Position numbers and translations under genes: made by a program
The notes under the pieces: model-generated
Seen by the model: only the letters and a program-made list of their open reading frames with translations
What the model was told of the DNA's origin: nothing
Databases searched by the model: none
Assembly: GCA_036260665.1 (NCBI GenBank)
Contig: DATAMF010000145.1
Coordinates: 1-5,517 of the forward strand
Direction of reading: 5' to 3'
Length of the DNA: 5,517 nt
Origin: DATAMF01 sp036260665
Lineage (GTDB): Bacteria; Chloroflexota; Anaerolineae; Aggregatilineales; Aggregatilineaceae
Shown here: positions 1 to 5,517 of the stretch, in pieces
Position numbering within the stretch: position 1 is the stretch's first letter
Layout of the letters: every line of letters starts with the position of its first letter

Positions 1-1
1 T

Positions 2-766
2 GCAACTGGTTGGCACTATACCAATATTGCTTATGGTTTTGGCGCGACTCCTGACGATATTATCAAGCCCAACGGCGATGGCACCTATACCGCAGCGTTT
101 GGTGAAGGCGCGACTGTAGACGCGCTGCAATATATCAACAATCTGCGTTGGGAATATGATGTCCTGCCCGGCGCAACCCTGGATTGGGCAAGCATCACCG
201 AAGCGCTCGTGTCTGAGCGCGTGGCGATGGTCATTTATGCAGGCGACCAATTCAGCTTCATGAAAAACCAGTATCCCGACGCGGACCTGAACAAGTTCGG
301 ATACGCCCCGATGCCCGCCGGTCCCGATGGCGCAACCGCACTGACCGGCGGCAGCCTGTGGATGATCGACTCCAGCGCATCAGCGGACGAACAAGAAGCC
401 GCTTTTTACTTCCAGGTGTGGCGTCAGTTTGACCCGGCAGAAATCGAAGCCTCGATTGTGGCGGATTCGGAGCAAGGCCGCGCCGTCGGACAGCCCGTGC
501 TGCCGCTGTACGTCGGCGATTACCAGGCCAAGATCGAAGAATTCCGCGCCCAGTACAATGTACTCCCCGTCGAAAATTACACCCTATTCAACGATGCGGT
601 CAAGAGCGGCGCGCTCAAACTGCAAGCGGAACCGCCCGCCGCCGCGCAAGATTACTATGCCGAACTCGGCGTGCTGGTCAGCGAAGTGCTGGCAAACGAA
701 GACGTCGATGTAGCGGGACGGCTCAGCGAAGTGGCCGAAGATTTCCAGGCGTTCGTACTCGACTAA
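2..766 (+). CDS. ABC transporter extracellular sugar-binding protein, C-terminal part (5' end outside window)
   Basis: This is the C-terminal part (254 residues) of a CUT1-type solute-binding protein, which captures a sugar or oligosaccharide outside the membrane and delivers it to the permeases. The frame is open from base 2 with no start needed; it begins ATGWHYTNIAYGFGATPDD and ends ...FQAFVLD followed by TAA at 764-766. Family-typical features are the ITEALVSERVAMVIYAGDQF segment near residues 65-84 (the 'exports few, G/AM' helix-strand of MalE/UgpB-like proteins), the MPAGPDG...TGGSLWMI strand near residues 104-122, and a C-terminal helical stretch with YYAELG and a final FQ..LD. Family members are usually 400-450 residues, so the signal peptide and N-lobe lie upstream. 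The ligand cannot be told from this part. Its placement before two permease genes supports the call. A GTG at 209 is internal and is not the start. Confidence 0.9.
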   Translation, partial: ATGWHYTNIAYGFGATPDDIIKPNGDGTYTAAFGEGATVDALQYINNLRWEYDVLPGATLDWASITEALVSERVAMVIYAGDQFSFMKNQYPDADLNKFGYAPMPAGPDGATALTGGSLWMIDSSASADEQEAAFYFQVWRQFDPAEIEASIVADSEQGRAVGQPVLPLYVGDYQAKIEEFRAQYNVLPVENYTLFNDAVKSGALKLQAEPPAAAQDYYAELGVLVSEVLANEDVDVAGRLSEVAEDFQAFVLD

Positions 767-774
767 ACCCTGAC

Positions 775-806
775 ATCGGGTGGGGAAATCCCACCCGATT
801 GTTTTT
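775..806 (+). terminator. Intrinsic (Rho-independent) terminator after the binding-protein gene
   Basis: A perfect 10-bp inverted repeat, ATCGGGTGGG (775-784) and CCCACCCGAT (790-799), encloses a 5-nt loop GAAAT and is followed at once by TGTTTTT (800-806). It starts 8 nt after the binding-protein stop codon. The T-run is only on the + strand side, so it ends + strand transcription. Because permease genes continue downstream in the same direction, it probably works as a partial terminator or as a 3' stabilising hairpin that raises binding-protein mRNA over permease mRNA. That role is inference. Confidence 0.88.
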
Positions 807-830
807 AAGGCTGCGCTAAATTATTCGTTA

Positions 831-870
831 CCCCATCCCCCCTCACCCCTTCCCTCAGAGAAGGAGAGTC
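831..870. repeat. C-rich dispersed-repeat-like intergenic element
   Basis: The stretch begins CCCCATCCCCCCTCACCCC and continues into a purine-rich half containing GAAGGAGAG. A short hairpin is possible: CCTTC (848-852) with GAAGG (860-864). It looks like a degenerate copy of the C-rich palindromic intergenic repeats I associate with Chloroflexota and some cyanobacterial genomes. Only one copy is in this window, so repeat status is inferred from resemblance and from its base composition, which contrasts with the flanking AT-richer spacer. Confidence 0.45.
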
Positions 871-913
871 AAACCGGATGAATGGGATAATTATTTTCTT
901 GGGATGGCCTAAC

Positions 914-918
914 AGGAG
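914..918 (+). promoter_or_regulatory. Ribosome binding site AGGAG for the first permease
   Basis: AGGAG lies 9 nt before the ATG at 928. It decides the start: the next in-frame ATG at 949 has no Shine-Dalgarno sequence in front of it. Confidence 0.75.
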
Positions 919-927
919 TGATACACC

Positions 928-1866
928 ATGATCAAGGTGGCCCCTCGTATGAAGACCGCAACTTTAAACCATAACCAGATGCTCAGTCGCATCGGCATGC
1001 ACGTTTCGAACCAGATTATGGCTTACCTGTTTTTGCTCCCGGCGCTGCTGATCTTTGCCCTGGTGGCGTGGTATCCGATTGGGCGGGCGTTCGAGATGAG
1101 CTTTCAGGAAGTCAACCTGCGGGGCGAATCGACGTGGGTCAATTTCGATAACTTTCAAAAGATCGAAGACGATCCGGCCTCGGAAAGCATCTGGCGGAAC
1201 AGTGTTGAGTTCGCCACGCTGAGCCTGCTGATGGGGTATGCACTGCCCGTTCTGGTGGCTATTCTGATCCGGGAAATGCGGATCGCCAAAGGCTTTTTCC
1301 ATATCGTCTACTTTTTACCGACGGTAGTACCTGTATCGATCTCGGTTATTGTTTGGCGGTTTATTTACGATCCCGACGCCGGTTTTTTGAATGAATTATT
1401 GGGCATATTTGGCATTGAGGCGCAGCGCTGGCTGCGCGACCCGGACCTGGTCAAACCGGCGATTGTGCTGGTGATGACATGGGGAGCCTTTGGCGCAACC
1501 ACGCTGATCTATTTGTCCAGCCTGCAAGAGATCGCAACGGAACTGTATGAAGCCGCTGAACTGGATGGCGCATCGCCGCTCAGACGTATTCGCCACATCA
1601 CGCTGCCGCATCTCGCACCCACCATGTCACTCCTGTTTGTGCTCCAGGTTTTGGCGGTGGTCCAGGTGTTTACTGAGCCGTTCCTGCTGACCAAAGGCGG
1701 ACCGGGCCGCGAAACGCTGACGCCCGTGCTGCATATCTATAACCGGGCCTTCCTGCGGATGGATATGGGGTATGCATCGGCGTGGAGCGTGGCGCTTGTC
1801 CTGTTTTTGATGGTCTTCTCAGGGGTATACCAGATCATCAATCGCCGCTTTAACGCCAATATGTAA
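928..1866 (+). CDS. Sugar ABC transporter permease, CUT1 family (MalF/UgpA-like)
   Basis: A 312-residue inner-membrane permease that forms half of the channel of a carbohydrate importer. Six hydrophobic segments are visible at about residues 31-50, 92-114, 124-144, 176-197, 232-250 and 284-304. The cytoplasmic EAA loop that docks the ATPase is canonical: EAAELDG starts at residue 208 (base 1549) and the motif ends in ITLP at 227. Further family marks are the LPTVVP segment at 130-135 and TKGGPGRETLTP at 255-266, which resembles the LTKGGP segment of MalF and UgpA proteins. Length is normal for short MalF-like subunits that lack the large periplasmic P2 domain of E. coli MalF. It sits 161 nt after the binding-protein gene, with a terminator between, and 20 nt before the likely start of the second permease, so the two permeases are surely co-transcribed. 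The substrate is not determinable from sequence alone. Confidence 0.95.
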   Translation: MIKVAPRMKTATLNHNQMLSRIGMHVSNQIMAYLFLLPALLIFALVAWYPIGRAFEMSFQEVNLRGESTWVNFDNFQKIEDDPASESIWRNSVEFATLSLLMGYALPVLVAILIREMRIAKGFFHIVYFLPTVVPVSISVIVWRFIYDPDAGFLNELLGIFGIEAQRWLRDPDLVKPAIVLVMTWGAFGATTLIYLSSLQEIATELYEAAELDGASPLRRIRHITLPHLAPTMSLLFVLQVLAVVQVFTEPFLLTKGGPGRETLTPVLHIYNRAFLRMDMGYASAWSVALVLFLMVFSGVYQIINRRFNANM

Positions 1867-1873
1867 GAGTGCC

Positions 1874-1877
1874 GGAG
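1874..1877 (+). promoter_or_regulatory. Ribosome binding site GGAG that decides the second permease start
   Basis: GGAG (within GGAGAAG) lies 9 nt before the ATG at 1887. An in-frame GTG at 1869 has no Shine-Dalgarno sequence in front of it and would place this GGAG inside the gene, so the ATG at 1887 is preferred. Confidence 0.65.
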
Positions 1878-1886
1878 AAGCTCAAG

Positions 1887-2775
1887 ATGAATCGCGGACT
1901 GTTATCGGATATTGAACTGCGCACAACCAAGGGGCGAATCTATTACTACTCCGCTATGGCGATCCTGCTGCTGCTGGCGCTGGTGGTGTTGTTTCCCTTT
2001 GTGTATGCGTTTACATCAGGACTCAAAAACAGCACGGAAATCTTTAAATCGGGTCTGAATATTTTCCCCAAAGACCCACAGTGGGAAAACTATTCCAAAG
2101 CCTGGAAAAAACTTTGAGATTGCGCATCTTTTTGTGAACTCCTTCAAAATTGTGGCCGTCGGTGTTTTGCTACGGCTGGTGGTATCGAGCCTGGCCGCTT
2201 ATGCGCTATCGCGCCTAAAACCGATTGGGATGCGGCTGATTATGATGGCCTTTTTCCTCACGCTGATGATTCCGGGGATCGCGTATCTGGTCCCCCTGTT
2301 TGTGACGCTGAAAGATGTCCCGATTTTGCATGTGAACCTGCTCACGCTGGGATCAAAGTGGGGCTATTGGGGGCTGTGGCTGCCCTATGCGACCAGCGCT
2401 TTTGCGATTTTTGTGCTCAAAAATTTCTTTGATCGCATCCCGACTGAAATCATCGACAGCGCGCGGATCGATGGCGCATCACAGTTGCAGGTGCTGATCT
2501 ATATCGTGATTCCGCTGTCACGTTCGATCCTGTTGATTCTGGGTATTTTGACGTTTATGGATTTGTGGAAAGACTACCTCCTCCCGCTGCTGGTTGTCAC
2601 CGAGCCGCAACGCCAACCGATTACCGTGCGGTTATACTATCTGGCGAACAACTACTATGGGGTTAACCTGCAAATGGCCGCCGCGTTCATCGCCCTGATG
2701 CCGCCGCTGGTGATTGCCATCTTCCTGCAACGGTATATGAAGGCAGGGTTGACGCTGGGCAGCGTCAAAGGATAA
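1887..2775 (+). pseudogene. Sugar ABC transporter permease, CUT1 family (MalG-like), interrupted by a one-base frameshift
   Basis: The second channel subunit of the importer is split over two frames. The 5' part (1887-2117, 76 residues) begins MNRGLLSDIELRTTKGRI, carries membrane segment 1 (about 20-45) and ends NYSKAWKKL then TGA at 2115. The 3' part is in the next frame and reads on as NFEIAHLFVNS to TAA at 2773. Removing one base in the A6 run at 2106-2111 gives a 295-residue protein, normal for MalG-like permeases, with segments at about 87-109, 115-140, 160-180, 211-233 and 263-284. The EAA-type loop is at about 190-209 (DSARIDG...VIP, bases 2455-2514), and the C-terminus GLTLGSVKG is typical of the family. 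No residues beyond the junction appear lost or diverged, which favours a very recent mutation or a sequence error; programmed +1 shifting at CTTTGA is a less likely option. A GTG at 2134 could not give a working protein, because membrane segment 1 would be missing. Confidence 0.88.
2106..2117 (+). other. Frameshift site: A6 run followed by CTTTGA
   Basis: The first frame reads TGG AAA AAA CTT TGA; the rest of the protein continues in the +1 frame. With five A's the reading would be TGG AAA AAC TTT GAG (W K N F E), restoring the permease. If instead a ribosome slipped +1 on CTT before the TGA, as at the prfB autoregulation site, it would read K K L E. Both repairs give the same length. The strong Shine-Dalgarno-like stimulator that precedes CUU UGA in prfB is not present here. 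Confidence 0.8.
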
Positions 2776-2819
2776 GCCCGGCACGCAAAGCAACAAGATA
2801 CTCATTTTTGCTACCTCTT

Positions 2820-2823
2820 GGAG
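2820..2823 (+). promoter_or_regulatory. Ribosome binding site GGAG for the GH31 gene
   Basis: GGAG, within TTGGAGAG, lies 9 nt before the ATG at 2833. It supports that start. The 57-nt gap after the permease stop shows no convincing terminator or promoter, so the GH31 gene is probably in the same transcript as the permeases. Confidence 0.7.
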
Positions 2824-2832
2824 AGATTTCTC

Positions 2833-5517
2833 ATGGCCGTTGTACGCGAGCGCGTTGTTATTCCTGAACACTTCAAACTGGCACTGAAGCCTATCGCCGC
2901 CCCCGGCGCGGTCGTTCAAAGCGGCAATGCGCGATTCACCATTCTGACCGAACGATTGATCCGGCTGGAATACCATTCTGAAGGGCGGTTTGAAGACCGG
3001 GCAAGTCAGGCTTTCTGGTTCCGAGAACAACCCGTGCCAGAATATCATGTGCGCCAAACTGAACAGCAGATCAGCATCGAAACGCGCTACCTCCAACTCC
3101 GTTACCAGACGGGGCAGACGGGATTCACGGCGGATAACCTGTCGATTACACAGAAGGAAAATGGCGTGGTGTGGTTTCCTGGCGCACCGGCAGATGATAA
3201 CTTGCTGGGAACCACACGCACGCTCGATTTTATCAACGGCTATACGCCGCTGGGCTTGGGTTTTCTCTCACGGGCGGGGTGGTCCATAGTCGATGACTCG
3301 GCTTCGCTGGTTCTGAATGAGGATGGGTGGGTCGAGCCGCGTATTCCGGGCGGGACGGACCTGTATTTCCTGGGCTACGGGCACGACTACAAAGCGTGTC
3401 TGCGCGACTACTGCCAGATCAGCGGGGCCATGCCGATGATCCCCCGGTGGATTTTGGGCAACTGGTGGAGCCGCTACTGGGCCTATACACAACAAGAGTT
3501 CACCCAACTGATCAATGACTTCGAACGGTACGAACTCCCCTTTTCGGTGTGCATCATCGATATGGATTGGCATATCACCGAAACCGGCAACGACAGCACC
3601 GGCTGGACGGGGTACACCTGGAACCGCAAACTGTTCCCCAAGCCCGAAGGATTTATCCAGTTTTTGCACGACAAAGGGCTAAAAACGGCGCTCAATCTTC
3701 ACCCGGCAGAGGGGATTCACTGCCACGAAGACGCGTATTCTGAAATGGCGGGGCGCACGGGCATTGACCCGGCGAGCAAAGACCCGGTCCGCTTCAATAT
3801 TGCAGACCCGGCATTCGCCAAAGCGTACTTTGAAGTGCTGCACCACCCTAACGAACAGATGGGCATTGATTTCTGGTGGCTGGATTGGCAGCAGGGGCAA
3901 AAATGCACGATTCCCGGCCTCGATCCGCTGTGGCTGATCAACCATCTGCATTTTTACGATCTGGGGCGCGACGGGGCGCGGCGGCCTTTTATCTTTTCAC
4001 GCTGGGGCAACGAAGGCCACCAACGTTATCCGATTGGTTTTTCCGGCGACAGCTACCGGACATGGGATACACTCCAGTTCGAATCGTACATGACCGCGAC
4101 GGCATCCAATGTAGCATACGGTTGGTGGAGTCACGACATCGGCGGGCATACGAGCGGCACCGAAGACAGCGAACTTTTCACGCGCTGGGTGCAGTTCGGC
4201 GTCTTCAGCCCGATTATGCGCATTCATGTCACCAAGGGCGACTTTTACGACGAACGGCCCTGGATATTCGAAGATGCGGAAGTATTAAACGTGCTGCGCG
4301 ACACACTGCAACTGCGCCACGCGCTGATCCCGTATCTTTACACCGCAGCACAGCAGGCCGCACAGGACAGCCTGCCGCTGATCCGCCCGATGTATTACGA
4401 ATATCCCGAAAATGAGGAAGCGTATCACTGCCCGCACCAGTACCAGTTTGGCCCGGAACTGATCGCCGCCCCGTTTGTGACTCCGGCGGACCCCGATACC
4501 CAACTCAGCCGCCAGGTGATCTGGCTGCCAGAGGGTGACTGGTATCACTTTTTTACCGGGGAACATTTCGCGGGCCAGGCGTGGTATCCGATTTATGGTC
4601 GGCTGCGCGATATTCCGTTTTTTGCCAAAGCGGGCGCAATTGTTCCGCTGGGACCGAAAACCGGCTGGGGCGGCGTTGGAAATCCTGAGAATCTGCATCT
4701 GCACATTTTTACGGGCGTGGATCACCGTTTTGTGCTGTATGAGGACGACGGCGAAAGTAACCACTACCGCGACGGGCATTTCTGCCAGACGGTCATCACA
4801 CAACACTGGTCTGAAGCACAACTGGAAGTCCGCATCGAAGCGGCCCAGGGCGATACCAGCCTGATCCCGGCCCGCCGCACTTTTGACCTGTATCTGCACG
4901 GCATCAGTGACAATGCGGCGTTCACCGTCGAGATCGATGGGCGCGCCGGGCATGTCACGAGCCATTATGATGCCGCCACCGAAACACAGCATCTCAGCGG
5001 GATTCAGATGGGAACGGCTTCCACACTCCGCCTGATCGTTGAACAGCCCCGCCTGGCGCGGCGTAACCGCAAGCGCGAAACGCTGTTACATATGTTGCGT
5101 TTCTTCAAACTGCATACTGGGGTTCGTAACATCCTGTCCAGTCAAATCGAAGCGATTCTGTCTGATCCCCAAACCCTTGCCCCCTACCTGATTTCGATGT
5201 CGCAGGCGCAAAGCGGCGCGCTGTTCGAAATCCTCTATGAGGCGGGACTGCACGTGATCAAGGATACGCACCGACCCACGCAGGTTGTCCTGTGGAACAA
5301 CCACGCCCATGATCAGATCACCTATCGTTACGGGGATATTTACCTGTACTTTGGAGCGGTGCCAGCAGCCAATGCCTCGAACGGCAGCGTGCCGCGCTTT
5401 GTGACCTTCACGCCGCCGGTACAGTCCTGGGCGCATGGGGCGTATGGTGAGCATGTCCACCCGACGCAGTGGGAAGCCCAAATCGATTACCTCAACTTGT
5501 TGACAGTTAAGGCCGGT
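2833..5517 (+). CDS. Glycoside hydrolase family 31 enzyme (alpha-glucosidase/alpha-xylosidase type), 3' end outside window
   Basis: The frame is open from ATG 2833 to the window end, 895 codons without a stop. GH31 enzymes are mostly retaining exo-acting alpha-glycosidases (alpha-glucosidase, alpha-xylosidase and related). Regions seen: N-terminal beta-sandwich to about 195; (beta/alpha)8 barrel opening with PRWILGNWWSRYW (204-216) and running to about 510; proximal and distal C-terminal beta-domains to about 736, including YEDDGES at 636-642; then an unassigned extension. Catalytic candidates are the nucleophile D351 in WWLDWQQG (base 3883) and the acid/base D406 in GFSGDSYRTW (base 4048). 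Other active-site marks are DMDWH (243-247), SRWGNEGHQRYP (389-400), WWSHDIGG (431-438) and FSPIMRIHV (458-466). MAVVRERVVIPEHF at the N-terminus is no signal peptide, so it is probably cytoplasmic and hydrolyses oligosaccharides brought in by the adjacent transporter. Linkage specificity cannot be read from sequence; other GH31 activities (for example transglycosylase) remain possible. Confidence 0.93.
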   Translation, partial: MAVVRERVVIPEHFKLALKPIAAPGAVVQSGNARFTILTERLIRLEYHSEGRFEDRASQAFWFREQPVPEYHVRQTEQQISIETRYLQLRYQTGQTGFTADNLSITQKENGVVWFPGAPADDNLLGTTRTLDFINGYTPLGLGFLSRAGWSIVDDSASLVLNEDGWVEPRIPGGTDLYFLGYGHDYKACLRDYCQISGAMPMIPRWILGNWWSRYWAYTQQEFTQLINDFERYELPFSVCIIDMDWHITETGNDSTGWTGYTWNRKLFPKPEGFIQFLHDKGLKTALNLHPAEGIHCHEDAYSEMAGRTGIDPASKDPVRFNIADPAFAKAYFEVLHHPNEQMGIDFWWLDWQQGQKCTIPGLDPLWLINHLHFYDLGRDGARRPFIFSRWGNEGHQRYPIGFSGDSYRTWDTLQFESYMTATASNVAYGWWSHDIGGHTSGTEDSELFTRWVQFGVFSPIMRIHVTKGDFYDERPWIFEDAEVLNVLRDTLQLRHALIPYLYTAAQQAAQDSLPLIRPMYYEYPENEEAYHCPHQYQFGPELIAAPFVTPADPDTQLSRQVIWLPEGDWYHFFTGEHFAGQAWYPIYGRLRDIPFFAKAGAIVPLGPKTGWGGVGNPENLHLHIFTGVDHRFVLYEDDGESNHYRDGHFCQTVITQHWSEAQLEVRIEAAQGDTSLIPARRTFDLYLHGISDNAAFTVEIDGRAGHVTSHYDAATETQHLSGIQMGTASTLRLIVEQPRLARRNRKRETLLHMLRFFKLHTGVRNILSSQIEAILSDPQTLAPYLISMSQAQSGALFEILYEAGLHVIKDTHRPTQVVLWNNHAHDQITYRYGDIYLYFGAVPAANASNGSVPRFVTFTPPVQSWAHGAYGEHVHPTQWEAQIDYLNLLTVKAG

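Noticed and set aside
886..891. GATAAT as a -10 promoter box before the first permease
   Set aside because: No -35-like hexamer lies at a suitable distance upstream, and such AT-rich hexamers are common by chance.
949..951. Internal ATG as start of the first permease
   Set aside because: It lacks a ribosome site; ATG 928 has AGGAG 9 nt upstream.
1869..1886. GTG at 1869 as start of the second permease
   Set aside because: It has no Shine-Dalgarno sequence, while ATG 1887 has GGAG at the right distance; the extra six residues do not belong to the family.
2106..2112. AAAAAAC as a classical -1 slippery heptamer
   Set aside because: A -1 shift leads into a frame that hits TGA at 2135 within a few codons. 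The continuing permease is in the +1 frame, so -1 recoding cannot restore it.
2115..2117. TGA read as a sense codon (alternative genetic code or selenocysteine)
   Set aside because: Reading through in the same frame gives a non-membrane, Cys- and Arg-rich sequence, unlike a permease. The problem is a frame change, not a reassigned stop codon.
2632..3096. Minus-strand open frame across the permease-GH31 junction
   Set aside because: It overlaps the conserved C-terminus of the permease and the start of the GH31 gene, with no ribosome site or family resemblance.
3876..4415. Plus-strand 179-codon frame inside the GH31 gene
   Set aside because: It is out of frame with, and fully inside, the GH31 barrel; its Arg-rich composition is typical of a shadow frame.
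4285..4992. Long minus-strand open frame (235 codons) opposite the GH31 gene
   Set aside because: It is antisense to the GH31 catalytic-to-beta-domain region, whose protein motifs are unmistakable. Its translation shows no recognisable domain and is a by-product of GC-biased third codon positions.

Overview
The window holds one co-directional carbohydrate-uptake and degradation locus on the + strand. It encodes the C-terminal part of an extracellular sugar-binding protein, two CUT1-type (MalF-like and MalG-like) ABC permeases, and a large cytoplasmic glycoside hydrolase family 31 (GH31) enzyme that runs off the right edge. The coding sequence is moderately GC-rich. The style of the proteins, plus a C-rich 'CCCCATCCCCCCTCACCCC'-type intergenic element, suggests a Chloroflexota bacterium (Anaerolineae-like). 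That assignment is an inference from pattern memory, not a demonstrated placement.

Layout: 2-766 is the binding protein with its 5' end missing. A textbook intrinsic terminator follows at 775-806, then a C-rich repeat-like patch at about 831-870. 928-1866 is an intact six-helix permease with a canonical EAA loop. 1887-2775 is the partner permease, interrupted by a one-base frameshift at an A6 run directly followed by CTTTGA (2106-2117). 2833-5517 is a GH31 enzyme, open for 895 codons without a stop and incomplete at its 3' end. It has no signal peptide, so it probably acts in the cytoplasm.

How they work together (inference): the lipid- or membrane-anchored binding protein captures an oligosaccharide outside the cell. 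The two permeases, powered by an ATPase encoded elsewhere (none is in the window), import it. The GH31 enzyme then hydrolyses its alpha-linkages inside. The terminator between the binding-protein gene and the permease genes would let the binding protein be made in excess, a common arrangement in such operons.

The points most worth a second look are the permease frameshift, where a homopolymer error, a real mutation and a prfB-like +1 shift all fit on paper; the GH31 nucleophile motif WLDWQQG, which departs from the classical WxDMNE form; and an unassigned C-terminal extension of roughly 155 residues or more on the GH31 enzyme. I saw no mobile element, CRISPR array, RNA gene or clearly novel system.
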